The translations under genes and the position numbers were made by a program. Of a DNA stretch of 64,000 nt, positions 9,168-19,316 are shown in pieces (the stretch's first letter is position 1; each line of letters starts with the position of its first letter). The notes under the pieces are model-generated. The model did not search any database and was not told the DNA's origin. It worked only from the letters and a program-made list of their open reading frames with translations. The stretch lies in NCBI GenBank assembly GCA_016713735.1, contig JADJOP010000007.1, forward strand, positions 1 through 64,000. Reading direction: 5' to 3'. This DNA is from Bryobacterales bacterium. GTDB taxonomy: Bacteria; Acidobacteriota; Terriglobia; Bryobacterales; Bryobacteraceae.

Positions 9168-10625
9168 ATGAAAACTCTTCGCTTTCTTCTCTTCATTGGG
9201 TTGGTCGCCATCGGGTTTGTTGGCGGCTTCGGGTACGGCCGGTGGTATGGACCGCACAGTCACAAGGAAACCACGGCGACGAAGCCCAAAGGCTACCACT
9301 GCCCGATGCATCCGAACTATCACTCCGACAAGCCCGGCGACTGCCCCATCTGCGGCATGAAGCTCGTGCCGGACGAGGACTCCGCTCATCCGGCCGACGC
9401 GGCGGCGCAAAAGCCGTCCGGCAAGATTCTCTACTACAGCGACCCAAAGGCTCCCAATTTCAAGTCTGACAAGCCTGGTATCAACCCCGAAACCGGGAGC
9501 GACCTGGAGCCGGTCTACGAGAACGATCCGGCTGCGATGCCGATGGGCACCATCCGGGTTAGTCCCGAAAAGCAGCAGGTAATCGGCGTTAAGTTCGGAG
9601 AAGTCACGTCCGGCGCCGGTACCCACACCTTCCGGTCCGTGGGGAAGGTCACGATGGACGAAACGCGATTCTCAAAAGTTCAAACCAGAATCGAAGGCTG
9701 GATCGAAAAGGTCTATGTCGATTTCGCGGGCAAGCTGGTGGAGAAAGGCCAGCCTCTCTTGACGCTTTACAGCCCGGAAATGTTAGCCAGCCAGCAGGAG
9801 TACCTGCTGGCGATTCGAAGTCGCGAAATCATGAAGGACAGCCCTCTGGCCGGCTCGCAACAGCAGAGTGATTCGCTGCTGGCCGCGGCGCGCAAGCGGC
9901 TTGAACTCTTCTCTCTGAGTGAAGCCCAGATTGAGGAGATCACACGCGCCGGGAAGCCGCTGACGAACATCACGATCTACTCGCCCATCAGCGGTTACGT
10001 CATGATGCGCAATGCATTTCCGAAGCAGCGCATTACGCCGGAAACCGAGCTCTATACGATAGTCGACCTAAGCAAGGTGTGGATCATGGCCGACGTCTTT
10101 GAGAGCGAGGCTTCGATGATCCGGATCGGAATGCCAGCGCGCGTGAGCCTTTCGTATGGGAGCGGCAAGAAGATCAACGGTCGGGTGAGTTACATCCAGC
10201 CCGAAGTCGACCCCACTACTCGCACATTGAAGGTCCGCATCGAGGCCGACAACCCGGATATGCAACTCAGGCCCGACATGTTCGTGGATGTCGACTTCAG
10301 CGTCGCCAGGTCCGCTCGCATGACCGTGCCAGCGGAAGCGGTACTCGACACCGGGCTGAAGAAGACGGTGTTCGTTGACCGCGGCAACGGCTACATAGAG
10401 CCTCGGCAAGTCGAAACTGGAGAGCGGATCGGGGATCGCATAGAGATCACAAAGGGGCTGACCGCCAGTGAGCGTATTGTCATCTCAGGCAACTTCCTGA
10501 TCGATTCCGAAAGCCAGCTGAAGTCGTCGGCCGCCGGAATGGCCGGGCATCAGCACGGTGGAACGTCATCGAAACCGGCGGCGAGCATTCCGGCACTTGC
10601 CCCTGCGGAGCACAAACATGATTGA
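9168..10625 (+). CDS. cusB: CusB-like periplasmic adaptor with N-terminal heavy-metal-binding domain
   Basis: This 485-residue membrane fusion protein has an N-terminal membrane anchor (about residues 3-22), then a heavy-metal-binding domain (YHCPMHPNYH ... CPICGMKL, about 43-70) and a second degenerate copy (YYSDPKAPNFKSDKPG). Barrel-sandwich and beta-barrel segments follow. A His-rich tail (AGHQHGG and EHKHD) suggests metal contact. It should bind Cu(I)/Ag(I) and pass it to the RND pump. It starts 11 bases after the tolC gene behind GAGGAAGGAC, and its stop overlaps the start of cusA by eight bases. Confidence 0.93.
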   Translation: MKTLRFLLFIGLVAIGFVGGFGYGRWYGPHSHKETTATKPKGYHCPMHPNYHSDKPGDCPICGMKLVPDEDSAHPADAAAQKPSGKILYYSDPKAPNFKSDKPGINPETGSDLEPVYENDPAAMPMGTIRVSPEKQQVIGVKFGEVTSGAGTHTFRSVGKVTMDETRFSKVQTRIEGWIEKVYVDFAGKLVEKGQPLLTLYSPEMLASQQEYLLAIRSREIMKDSPLAGSQQQSDSLLAAARKRLELFSLSEAQIEEITRAGKPLTNITIYSPISGYVMMRNAFPKQRITPETELYTIVDLSKVWIMADVFESEASMIRIGMPARVSLSYGSGKKINGRVSYIQPEVDPTTRTLKVRIEADNPDMQLRPDMFVDVDFSVARSARMTVPAEAVLDTGLKKTVFVDRGNGYIEPRQVETGERIGDRIEITKGLTASERIVISGNFLIDSESQLKSSAAGMAGHQHGGTSSKPAASIPALAPAEHKHD

Positions 10626-13600
10626 CCACATCATCGAGTTCTCCGGCAGGAACAAGTTCCTGGTCTTCATCCTCATCGGGTTTGCAGTTGTAGCCGGCAT
10701 CTACTCGATGAGGACAATTCCGCTGGACGCGCTCCCGGACCTGAGCGATACGCAGGTGATCGTTTACTCGCGCTGGGATCGAAGCCCCGACATCATGGAG
10801 GACCAGGTCACATACCCAATCGTCACCAGCATGCTGGGGGCGCCGAAGGTGAAAGACGTGCGAGGGTTCTCGGACTTCGGCTATTCGTTCGTCTACATCA
10901 TCTTCGAAGAGGGGACTGACATCTATTGGGCGCGATCACGGACTCTGGAATACTTGTCCGCGGTCCTCCAACAGCTTCCGCAGGGCGTGAAGACGGAGTT
11001 AGGTCCCGACGCTTCGGGCGTTGGTTGGGTCTTTCAGTATGTGCTGATCGACAAGAGCGGAAAACATTCGCTCTCTGAACTCCGTTCGTTGCAGGACTGG
11101 TTTCTCCGCTATCAATTGAAGTCCGTGCCCGGAGTCGCCGAGGTTGCGCCCTTAGGTGGGTTCGTCAGGCAATACCAGGTGAACGTAGATCCCAACCGGC
11201 TCCAGGCATACAAGATTCCAATCATGAACGTGGTGGAAGCAGTCCGCAAGGGCAACAATGATGTTGGCGGCCGGCTTGTTGAGTTCAGCGGTACCGAATA
11301 CATGGTGCGCGGGCGCGGCTACGCCAAGAGCGTCGACGACATCGGCAACATCGTCTTGCTGAGCACGGAAGGCGGCGTACCTGTTCGGGTCAAGGACGTG
11401 GGCAATGTTGTCCTGGGCCCCGATATTCGACGAGGCATCGCCGACTGGAATGGCGAAGGCGACGTGGTCTCGGGCATCGTCGTCATGCGGCAAGGCGAGA
11501 ACGCACTCGAGGTCATTGAGAGAGTCAAGGCCAAGATCAAAGACCTCGAGCCCGGGCTGCCGGAAGGAGTAAAGATCGTCTCCGCGTATGACCGTTCCGA
11601 TCTGATTCTTCGTTCGGTCGAAAACCTGAAGGTGACGATCACCGAGGAAATGGTGATTGTGGCCCTGGTGATCTTCATTTTCCTCTGGCACATCCCGAGC
11701 GCGATCATCCCGGTATTCACGATTCCCATCGCCATCATCATTTCGTTCATCCCGATGAAGATGATGGGCGTCAGCGCCAACATCATGTCCCTCGGCGGCA
11801 TCGCGATCGCGATCGGCGCGATGGTGGACGCCGCCATCGTGGTGGTGGAGCAGACTCACAAGAAGCTTGAGGAGTGGGAGAGGACCGGACGCAAGGAAGA
11901 CTACCACCGGGTAGTCATTGATGCAGTGAAAGAAGTGGGTGGTCCCAGCTTTTTCGCACTGCTTGTTATCGCGGTCGCGTTCTTGCCGGTATTGACCCTG
12001 GAGGCGCAGGAAGGCCGGCTCTTTAAGCCGTTAGCCTATACAAAGAACCTGTCCATGATCATCGCCGCCGTATTGGCCATCACCCTGGACCCGGCGATGA
12101 GGCTGTTATTCACGCACATGGAGAATTTTCGCTTCCGGCCGCGTTGGTTGGCGCGTGTAGTGAATGCCGTGTTGGTTGGCAAGATCCACTCCGAGGAGAG
12201 CCACCCGATCAGCAGGATTCTGATAAAACTCTACGACCCCGTCTGCCGCTGGTCTCTGCGCTGGAAATACGTGGTCATCGCGGGAGCAGTTGCCATGGTC
12301 GTGGTGACCATCCCGATTTACGAGAAGCTCGGGTCCGAGTTCATGCCCCCCCTCGATGAAGGCACGTTGCTCTACATGCCGTCGACGCTCCCTGGCATCT
12401 CGGTGGCGGAAGCGCAAAAGCTCATGCAGGCCCAGAACAGGATCATCAAGAAGTTTCCCGAAGTCCTCACCGTACTGGGCAAGTCCGGCCGGGCTGAAAC
12501 GTCCACCGATCCGGCGCCGTTTTCGATGATGGAAACCACGATCGTCTTGAAGCCGCAGGACCAGTGGCGCAAAGTCGACACCTGGTACTCGAAGTGGAAC
12601 TGGGCGCCACGCTGGCTCAAGAACGCATTCGGGCACATCACTCCGGACCACATCTCAAGCGAACAACTCGTTGACGAGATGAACACGGCCTTGCAGATGC
12701 CTGGTGTCTCGAACGCCTGGACGATGCCCATCAAGGGCCGTACCGACATGCTGACCACCGGAGTGCGCACCCCCGTGGGCATCAAGGTCTATGGCTCCGA
12801 TCTGAAGCAAATCGAACAGATCGGCACGAACATTGAGAGCGTCCTGCCGAAAGTGCGCGGAACTCGAAGCGTATTTGCGGAGAGAACGGGGGGAGGCTAC
12901 TTCCTGGACTTCGATTGGAAGCGCGAGGAGATGGCCCGCTACGGTCTCAGCATGGAGGATGTGCAAGGAGTGGTGATGAGCGCCGTGGGTGGGGAAAACG
13001 TGACCACCACCATCGAAGGCCGGGAACGCTACCCGGTCAATGTGCGGTATCTGCAGGACTTTCGCAGCGACATCAACCGGCTCAGCCGCGTTCTGGTGCC
13101 GACTATGGATGGCAAAACGCAGATCCCGGTTTCGCAACTTGCCGACATTAAGCTTTCGAGCGGTCCCGCCATGTTGCGCGATGAGAACGGGATGCTCAAT
13201 GGCTACGTTTACGTTGATGTCGCAGGGCGCGACGTTGGCGGGTATGTGGAAGAAGCCAAAGATCTGATCCGCGAGAACGTGAAACTTCCGGCCGGGTACA
13301 CCCTGGTCTGGAGCGGACAGTACGAGTCCATGCAGCGGGTCCGGGAGAGACTAACGGTCATCCTGCCTCTGACGCTCTTCCTCATCATGATGTTGCTCTA
13401 TATGAACACCAAGTCGATCACAGAGACCATGTTGATCATCCTGGCTGTCCCGTTCTCTGCGGTGGGTGCGATCTGGTTCCTGTACTTCCTGGGCTACAAC
13501 ATGAGCATCGGGGTGTGGGTGGGCCTGATCGCTCTGCTTGGTGTCGATGCCGAAACGGCAATCTTCATGCTTCTTTACCTGAACATCGCCTATGAAGGCG

Positions 13601-13884
13601 CGAAGAAGGAAGGGAAGATGAACAGCTTGGCGGACCTGCAAAACGCGATCCACGACGGCGCCGTCAAGCGCATCCGTCCGAAGTTCATGACGGTTGCCGT
13701 GATGTTCATGGGGCTGGTCCCGATCATGTGGTCTACGGGAGCCGGCGCGGATGTGATGAGGCGCATCGCGGCTCCGATGATCGGTGGAATCTTCACGTCC
13801 TTCATTCTCGAATTGGTGGTCTACCCCGCAATTTATGAGGTCTGGAAATGGAACACAGAAGTCAAAAAACTAGTCGTTTCGTAG
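10618..13884 (+). CDS. cusA: CusA-like heavy-metal RND efflux pump
   Basis: The 1088-residue inner-membrane RND permease has the expected twelve-helix plan with two large periplasmic loops. The helix-4 signature reads AMVDAAIVVVEQTHKKLEEW, close to the CusA/SilA (monovalent Cu/Ag) class and unlike the DFGLIVD form of CzcA, so Cu(I)/Ag(I) is the likely substrate. The start at 10618 overlaps the cusB stop. It is intact and full length (family about 1040-1090). With the preceding two genes it forms a complete tripartite exporter, continued by a small secreted-protein group. Confidence 0.94.
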   Translation: MIDHIIEFSGRNKFLVFILIGFAVVAGIYSMRTIPLDALPDLSDTQVIVYSRWDRSPDIMEDQVTYPIVTSMLGAPKVKDVRGFSDFGYSFVYIIFEEGTDIYWARSRTLEYLSAVLQQLPQGVKTELGPDASGVGWVFQYVLIDKSGKHSLSELRSLQDWFLRYQLKSVPGVAEVAPLGGFVRQYQVNVDPNRLQAYKIPIMNVVEAVRKGNNDVGGRLVEFSGTEYMVRGRGYAKSVDDIGNIVLLSTEGGVPVRVKDVGNVVLGPDIRRGIADWNGEGDVVSGIVVMRQGENALEVIERVKAKIKDLEPGLPEGVKIVSAYDRSDLILRSVENLKVTITEEMVIVALVIFIFLWHIPSAIIPVFTIPIAIIISFIPMKMMGVSANIMSLGGIAIAIGAMVDAAIVVVEQTHKKLEEWERTGRKEDYHRVVIDAVKEVGGPSFFALLVIAVAFLPVLTLEAQEGRLFKPLAYTKNLSMIIAAVLAITLDPAMRLLFTHMENFRFRPRWLARVVNAVLVGKIHSEESHPISRILIKLYDPVCRWSLRWKYVVIAGAVAMVVVTIPIYEKLGSEFMPPLDEGTLLYMPSTLPGISVAEAQKLMQAQNRIIKKFPEVLTVLGKSGRAETSTDPAPFSMMETTIVLKPQDQWRKVDTWYSKWNWAPRWLKNAFGHITPDHISSEQLVDEMNTALQMPGVSNAWTMPIKGRTDMLTTGVRTPVGIKVYGSDLKQIEQIGTNIESVLPKVRGTRSVFAERTGGGYFLDFDWKREEMARYGLSMEDVQGVVMSAVGGENVTTTIEGRERYPVNVRYLQDFRSDINRLSRVLVPTMDGKTQIPVSQLADIKLSSGPAMLRDENGMLNGYVYVDVAGRDVGGYVEEAKDLIRENVKLPAGYTLVWSGQYESMQRVRERLTVILPLTLFLIMMLLYMNTKSITETMLIILAVPFSAVGAIWFLYFLGYNMSIGVWVGLIALLGVDAETAIFMLLYLNIAYEGAKKEGKMNSLADLQNAIHDGAVKRIRPKFMTVAVMFMGLVPIMWSTGAGADVMRRIAAPMIGGIFTSFILELVVYPAIYEVWKWNTEVKKLVVS

Positions 13885-14656
13885 GTTTGGTCGCAGCGGC
13901 CCTCGCGCTCGTCCCAGCGGGGGCGGCCGAACTCACCTACCAAGTTCGCCACGATCGCCCGCTGCACGATCACCGTAGAATTTTCAAAACCAAAGTCAGC
14001 GAAGGCGTGCTGACCATCAACGACCAGGGTGTCGGCTACCAGCAGGTAATCCCCGAGGAGAAGCGAAAGAAGAACCGGCCAAAGCCACCGAAACTGGTCA
14101 GCTTCAGGTTTGACTATCAGGACATCCAGGAGCTCTGGGTGTCCCCGGAGAAGCTGGTGCTCGTCACCTACAAGGATCGGAAGTGGCTCCTCGGCATCGA
14201 CAAGGAATTCGAGTTCCTCTTACCCAAGGGAAGTCGTTTGAAGACGCCTTCGCGGTGTTGAAGGACAAGCTGGACAGGCGGTTCGTCGCGGCGATGGCCG
14301 ATCCCCAACCGAACGCGCTCTGGGAACTGCCCGTGAAACTCCTGGGGACCATCAAAGGGTCGGAAGGCCTGCTGCAGGTCGGATCGGATCGAATCGTGTA
14401 CAAGACGGACAGTCCTCGCCAGTCGCGCACTTGGCTGTATCAGGACATTGAGAACGTCAGCACCTCAGACCGTTACCAGCTCACGCTCACGACCTACGAA
14501 CGGGCCAAGACGCACTACGGCAGCATGAAGGGTTTCAACTTCCAGCTCAAACAACCGCTGGACGAGAAGCGATTTGACTCGCTCTGGAAACGGCTGAACC
14601 AGGACAAGGGACTTCAGTATTTGACATCGATCGAAGAAAGGAACACCTCGAAATGA
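13848..14656 (+). CDS. secreted protein of unknown function, split by one frameshift
   Basis: A first frame (13848-14261) gives a signal peptide (RFVGLVAAALALVPAGAA) and a beta-rich domain ending ...DKEFEFLLPKG. The protein clearly continues as KSFEDAFAVLKDKLDRRF in another frame up to 14656. The shift falls in AAGGGAAG near 14229-14233, where one base is missing. The combined product is about 269 residues and looks like two PH-like beta domains (FRFDYQDIQELWV and TWLYQDIENVSTSDRYQL). It overlaps the cusA end by 37 bases and its stop overlaps the next ATG, so it belongs to the operon. Function unknown. Confidence 0.65.
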
Positions 14657-15006
14657 AGAAGACCATATGCACTCTGATCCTTGGCGCGGCATTCCTCGCC
14701 GCCGCCGACAAACCACAAACATTCACTGGTGTTATCACCGACACGATGTGCGGCGCGAAGCACACCATGGGCATCACCCCGGACGAGAAGTGCGTCCGGG
14801 AGTGCGTGAAAATGGATTCCAAAACGAAGTACGCGCTTCTGGTAGGCAAGGACATCTACGTCTTGAGCGATCAGCAGACTCCGGAGAAGTTCGCGGCCCA
14901 GAAGGTAACCGTAACCGGAACTCTGTTCGAGAAGACGAAGGTCCTCAAAGTCGACAAGATTGAAGCTGCACCAGCGGCCAGCGGACACGCCGGCCATTCG
15001 CACTAG
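14653..15006 (+). CDS. small secreted Cys/His protein, paralogue of the next gene
   Basis: This 117-residue protein has a signal peptide (MKKTICTLILGAAFLAAA) and a core GVITDTMCGAKH ... EKCVRECVK followed by an OB-fold-like C-terminal part (VTVTGTLFEKTKVLKVDKIE) and a His tail (GHAGHSH). The pattern C-x3-H ... C-x3-C looks suited to metal binding in the periplasm. Its position at the end of the Cus operon, with an ATGA overlap to the previous gene, supports a copper or silver role. The family is common in Acidobacteria but I know no characterised member. Confidence 0.75.
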   Translation: MKKTICTLILGAAFLAAADKPQTFTGVITDTMCGAKHTMGITPDEKCVRECVKMDSKTKYALLVGKDIYVLSDQQTPEKFAAQKVTVTGTLFEKTKVLKVDKIEAAPAASGHAGHSH

Positions 15007-15016
15007 GGAGACACCA

Positions 15017-15406
15017 ATGAAAAGCAATCTTCAGGCAGGATTTGTACTTCTGTTCGTGATGGGGGCGGGCGGCGCGTTCGCCTGGCAAGAGCATTCGCAT
15101 GAACACCAAGGCGGGAAGACCGCCCAGATCACTGGCCAGGTGGTCGACATCGCCTGCTTTGTTGGCCACAACAGTTCGGGGCCGAGTCATGCAAAGTGCG
15201 CCGAGGCCTGCGCTCGCGCCGGAAATCCCCTCGCCATCTACGACGAGGCCACGAAGACCCTGTACTTGCCTGTGTCTATGGATCACAAGAACCCGAACGC
15301 GAAGTTGATGGGCTTCATCGAGAAGAAGGTCAAGGTCTCGGGTACCGTGATGGAGAAGGCCGGGCTCAAGGGTATCGCCATCGAGAAAGTGGAAGCGTTC
15401 CAGTAG
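15017..15406 (+). CDS. small secreted Cys/His protein, paralogue of the previous gene
   Basis: A 129-residue exported protein with signal peptide (GFVLLFVMGAGGAFA), a His-rich start (EHSHEHQGG) and a core GQVVDIACFVGHNSSG ... HAKCAEACARAG, followed by VKVSGTVMEKAGLKGIAIEKVE. The layout matches its upstream neighbour: G-x-V-x-D-x2-C, a His, then C-x3-C, then an OB-like end. The start at 15017 follows AGGGAGAC. I infer a periplasmic metal-binding or chaperone role; function is unproven. Confidence 0.75.
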   Translation: MKSNLQAGFVLLFVMGAGGAFAWQEHSHEHQGGKTAQITGQVVDIACFVGHNSSGPSHAKCAEACARAGNPLAIYDEATKTLYLPVSMDHKNPNAKLMGFIEKKVKVSGTVMEKAGLKGIAIEKVEAFQ

Positions 15407-15542
15407 AGCCTCGACGCAGTTGGTTCCAGCCTGTTGCGAACAAGCGTTGGCACAAGCCGGCACGGGCCCGAGCGCAGGCCGTCGAGGGCAGTCGAGCCGT
15501 AAGGCCTTGTCTCGATGGAATAGAGAGGAAGGAGGTCGTCGT

Positions 15543-18017
15543 ATGGAGCACAAGCAAGGGGGGCACTCCGCGCATCGCCGCGAGTTGCCGCCAAGCGAAC
15601 CATCACGTGATCCGGTCTGTGGCATGAGCGTGGACCCGGCGTCCACCAGTCTGACGGAATCCTCCGGCGGGCGAGCCTATTACTTCTGCAGCCAGCACTG
15701 CTTGGAGAAGTTCCGGAGCGAGCCAGGAAGGTACGTCGTTCAACCACCTGCCCCGTCGCCCGCAATGGCATCGGGTTCCGCTTCGACTGCGGCTGAGTAC
15801 ACGTGTCCGATGCATCCCGAGATCCTCCAGCCAGGACCTGGCTCCTGTCCGAAGTGCGGAATGGCCCTAGAACCTGCCACGCCGTCGTCGGCTAGCCGCA
15901 CGGAGTACGTATGCCCCATGCACACGGAAATCGTGCGAAGCGAGCCAGGAAGCTGTCCGATCTGCGGCATGGCGCTCGAACCCAAAGGTGGTTTCGGCGG
16001 ACGAGGAACAGAACCCCGAGCTGGCTGGCATGACCCGACGGTTCTGGGTCAGCCTCGTCCTGACCATCCCGGTAGTGGTCGCCGCCATGGGAGAGATGAT
16101 CCCCGGACAGCCTCTGCAACAACTGGCCTCGAAGGAAACCTGGGCATGGATTGAACTCCTCTTCAGCACTCCTGTGATCCTCTGGGGCGGCTGGCCGTTC
16201 TTTGTCCGCGGCTGGCAATCGGTTGTCAACCGGAGCCTGAATATGTTCACTCTCATCGGCCTCGGCGTGTCGGTCGCGTACATGTACAGTCTTGTCGCTA
16301 CGCTGGCGCCCGGAGGGTTCCCTGCCGCCTTCCGGGACAATGGAGGCAACGTGGCAGTTTACTACGAGGCTGCCGCTGTGATTGTCACGTTGGTTCTACT
16401 CGGCCAGGTCCTGGAACTGAGGGCACGCAGCCAGACGGGGGCAGCCATCAAGGCCCTTCTCGGCCTTGCACCGCAGACTGCACGTCTGGTACGCGACGAC
16501 GGTTCAGAAGCGGATGTACCGCTGGACCATGTGCAGGTTGGGGCGCATCTCCGCATCCGGCCAGGAGAAAAAGTTCCCGTGGATGGCGTGGTTGTGGAGG
16601 GGAAGAGCAGTGTGGACGAGTCCATGATCACCGGCGAACCGATTCCGGTTGAAAAGGGTGCTGGCGATCGGGTGACCGGGGCCACTTTGAATGGTACCGG
16701 GACCCTGGTAATGCGGGCCGACCGCGTCGGCTCGGAGACTATGCTGGCGCAGATCGTGCGAATGGTGTCTGAAGCGCAGAGGAGCCGCGCACCGATTCAA
16801 GAGCTCGCCGATCAGGTGGCAGGCTACTTCGTACCCATCGTGGTCGGTATCTCCGTATTGACGTTCGTCATTTGGTCTCTGGTGGGACCGCAACCTCGAA
16901 TGGCCCACGCTTTGATCGCGGCGGTGGCAGTGCTGATCATTGCTTGCCCATGCGCATTGGGTTTGGCGACGCCGATGTCGATCATGGTTGCGGCGGGCAA
17001 AGGCGCAACCATGGGTGTGCTGTTCAAGAACGCCGAAGCCATCGAATTCATGCGCCAGGTCGACACCCTGGTTGTAGACAAGACCGGAACGCTCACCGAA
17101 GGCAAGCCGAGACTGTTCGCGGTGAAACCTGCGCCCGGCTTTGATGAGGCGCGGCTGCTACAACTGGCTGCGAGTCTTGAGCGTGCGAGTGAACACCCCC
17201 CTTGCAGCCGCCATCGTGGCTGGAGCGGAGGTGCGCGGCATTTCCGGTTCTCGCCGCTGTGAGCTTTGAATCTGTGACGGGCAAAGGCGTTAGGGCACGC
17301 GTGGATGGGTTGGAAGTGCTCCTCGGCAACCGCCGGTTGATGGAGGACTCAGGTGTCACTCCGGAGAGCATGACTGGCGAGGCTGAGACGATGCGCGCGG
17401 ACGGCCAGACCGTCATGTTCGTTGCAGTCGACGGCAAACTCGTAGGGCTGATCGGCGTTGCGGATCCGATCAAGGCGACCACTGCGGAAGCCATTCGGCA
17501 GTTGCACAACGAAAACATCCGGATTGTCATGCTGACGGGAGACAGCCAAACAACTGCCCAGGCAGTTGCCAGCAAACTCGGGATCGACGAGGTGGTTGCC
17601 GAGGTGCTGCCGGAAGACAAGAGCCACGCGGTAAAGCGGCTCCAAGACTTGGGCCGGTTCGTTGCGATGGCTGGCGACGGGATTAACGATGCACCGGCGC
17701 TGGCGAAAGCCCATATCGGCATCGCCATGGGAACGGGCACTGACGTTGCGATGGAGAGCGCCGGTGTGACTCTGGTCAAAGGCGATCTTGGAGGCATCGT
17801 GCGCGCGCGCAGGCTGAGCCGTGCAACGATGCGCAACATCAAGGAGAACTTGTTCTTCGCCTTCGTCTACAACGCGCTTGGCGTGCCCGTGGCGGCCGGA
17901 GTGCTCTACCCATTCTTTGGGTTGTTGTTGAGTCCGATGATCGCTGCTGCCGCGATGAGTTTCAGTTCGGTCTCTGTGGTGGGCAACGCCCTGCGCCTCC
18001 GGCGCGCAAGGGCGTGA
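15543..18017 (+). pseudogene. copA: Cu-type P1B ATPase with YHS and heavy-metal-binding domains, three frameshifts
   Basis: Domains in order are a YHS domain (DPVCGMSVDP), two heavy-metal-binding modules (YTCPMHPEI..CPKCGMAL and YVCPMHTEI..CPICGMAL), and a P1B ATPase core with ACPCALGLATP, DKTGTLTEGKP, VMLTGDSQ and AGDGINDAPAL. The CPC motif and N-terminal metal modules fit Cu(I)/Ag(I) export (CopA/SilP-like). Three shifts break the frame: an extra A at about 15984-15987, an extra C in the C6 run at about 17195-17201, and an extra G near 17245. Correcting them gives one continuous homologous protein. All are single-base insertions in homopolymers, so sequence error is possible. The start follows GGAAGGAGG. 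Confidence 0.85.
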
Positions 18018-18082
18018 ACCGTCTATCTGCAAACTGGGTAACAGCGACCCTCGATGAGAGGCGCCTCAAAAGTAGAAGAATC

Positions 18083-18574
18083 TTACCGCTGGAAGTCCGA
18101 GGCGAACTCGGAAAACCTGACGACTTGGCCTCCGTGCTCATTTGCGAAGGTACTCGCCGACCGCTGGTCACTGAAGGCGAGGACGCTCGGCGAGCAACGA
18201 TCGAAGTGCGATTCAAGGGGTTGTTGGCTTTCGCCGACGGCAGGATTGTGCTGCAGGCACGGGTTCACGTCGCTGTTTCGGACCAAGTAGCTGCTTTCCG
18301 GCTTCAGCGGGCTATTGGTGAGGTAGTCTGTCAACTCGACGACCTGCACCGGCTTGCCAGATTGTTGATGAACTGATAGCGCACACGCCGGGCAGCAGTA
18401 TACGGATCGCTTGCCGTCAACGAGTCCCACTGTCTTCATGTGTGAGTGGACGGGACGCGTGCATGCCTTGCAGGATTGCGCGTTCCGCGCCTGGACGTAA
18501 CGCCAGCCCGCGAGTCCAAGCCCGGCAAGCACAACAATAACAACGAATCCCAAGACCAAGCTCTTTCTCGGCAT
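18083..18574 (-). CDS. NosL-like membrane-anchored Cys-rich protein
   Basis: The 163-residue protein begins with an N-terminal membrane helix (VLGFVVIVVLAGLGLAGW). A Cys/His module follows (CKACTRPVHSH and VYCCPACALSVH), then a NosL-like end with DVNPCLQH, HFDRCSPSVLAF and NEHGGQVVRF. NosL proteins are Cu(I) chaperones, so a periplasmic copper-handling role is likely. The start at 18574 follows AGAGGGA. It is convergent with the P-type ATPase gene, sixty-five bases from its end. Its Cys content exceeds that of classic NosL, so this may be a distinct subfamily. Confidence 0.7.
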   Translation of the reverse strand: MPRKSLVLGFVVIVVLAGLGLAGWRYVQARNAQSCKACTRPVHSHMKTVGLVDGKRSVYCCPACALSVHQQSGKPVQVVELTDYLTNSPLKPESSYLVRNSDVNPCLQHNPAVGESQQPLESHFDRCSPSVLAFSDQRSASTFANEHGGQVVRFSEFASDFQR

Positions 18575-18763
18575 TGCAATCCCTCTTGGGCTCATCGTAC
18601 ACCCAGCAATTCACTTGCGGAATCCGGAGTCCGGCTACCGCTTAGTCTCCGCTGCCCCTGGCTCTCCAATCGCTGGCCCTGTTAGTCCATCCGCAAATGG
18701 TTCTCACTCGGCCCGCCACTCACAAGTGCCCTGTCTACAACACGTTATCTATCGTTCCAGGAT

Positions 18764-18779
18764 TGGCAGGCGAGCTGCA
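18764..18779 (+). promoter_or_regulatory. sigma-54 (-24/-12) promoter
   Basis: TGGCAGGCGAGCTGCA matches the sigma-54 consensus, with GG and GC elements exactly ten bases apart, TGGCA at -24 and TGCA at -12. It lies 60 bases upstream of the ATG at 18840, on the correct strand. The only sigma-54 activator gene in the window is the NtrC-family regulator at 4273-5643, so it is the natural candidate activator. Confidence 0.75.
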
Positions 18780-18839
18780 TTTGGCCAGGGTGTCAGAGCT
18801 CACCAAGTCGCTGAGCGGGCAACACAAGGAGAGACTGAA

Positions 18840-19244
18840 ATGAAAAACGGAATGAATTGGAAACAAGCCATAACCTCCGCGATGGTTCTGGCTGCAGTGA
18901 TCGCGATCTCAGCCCCGCAGGCAACGGCCGTGGAAATGAAAGGGATGCTGAAATCCAAGGAGGTCAAGGCGCTCGTGGCCAATGCCAAGACGCCGGCCGA
19001 CCACATGAAACTGGCCCGCCATTTCAACGCGATGGCCGAGAAGCACGAGGCCGAGGCCCTGGAGCATGAGGCGCTGGCGGTTGAGTACACGCGGAATCCG
19101 AGGATGGGTTCCTCAAAGACTCCGATGTCGCCGAATTCGGCGGAGCACTGCAAGTACTTCGCCGAACACTGCCGAAAGGCGGCCAAGGAGATGCGTGCCA
19201 TGGCCGCGGCCCACGAGGCAATGGCGAGAGAGATCGGGAAGTAG
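18840..19244 (+). CDS. small exported helical His-rich protein
   Basis: The 134-residue protein has a signal peptide (ITSAMVLAAVIAISAPQATA) followed by an almost wholly helical region rich in His, Glu and Met (HMKLARHFNAMAEKHEAEAL, HCKYFAEHCRKAAKEMRAMA). It resembles small periplasmic proteins often found in metal-stress loci, though no characterised homologue is known to me. The ATG follows AAGGAGAG. It is preceded by the sigma-54 promoter and followed by a strong hairpin, so it forms a single-gene transcription unit. Two Cys, several His and Met residues could bind metal; this is inference. Confidence 0.75.
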   Translation: MKNGMNWKQAITSAMVLAAVIAISAPQATAVEMKGMLKSKEVKALVANAKTPADHMKLARHFNAMAEKHEAEALEHEALAVEYTRNPRMGSSKTPMSPNSAEHCKYFAEHCRKAAKEMRAMAAAHEAMAREIGK

Positions 19245-19316
19245 CGGCCCCGCCGGTCCTTGTCGACACAAGCAGGAGTCGTCCGAGCTACTCTCGGGCA
19301 AACATTTGAATCACCT

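Noticed and set aside
15460..15480. Sigma-54 promoter upstream of the Cu-type ATPase gene (TTGGCACAAGCCGGCACG)
   Set aside because: The GG and GC elements are nine bases apart rather than ten, which normally abolishes recognition.
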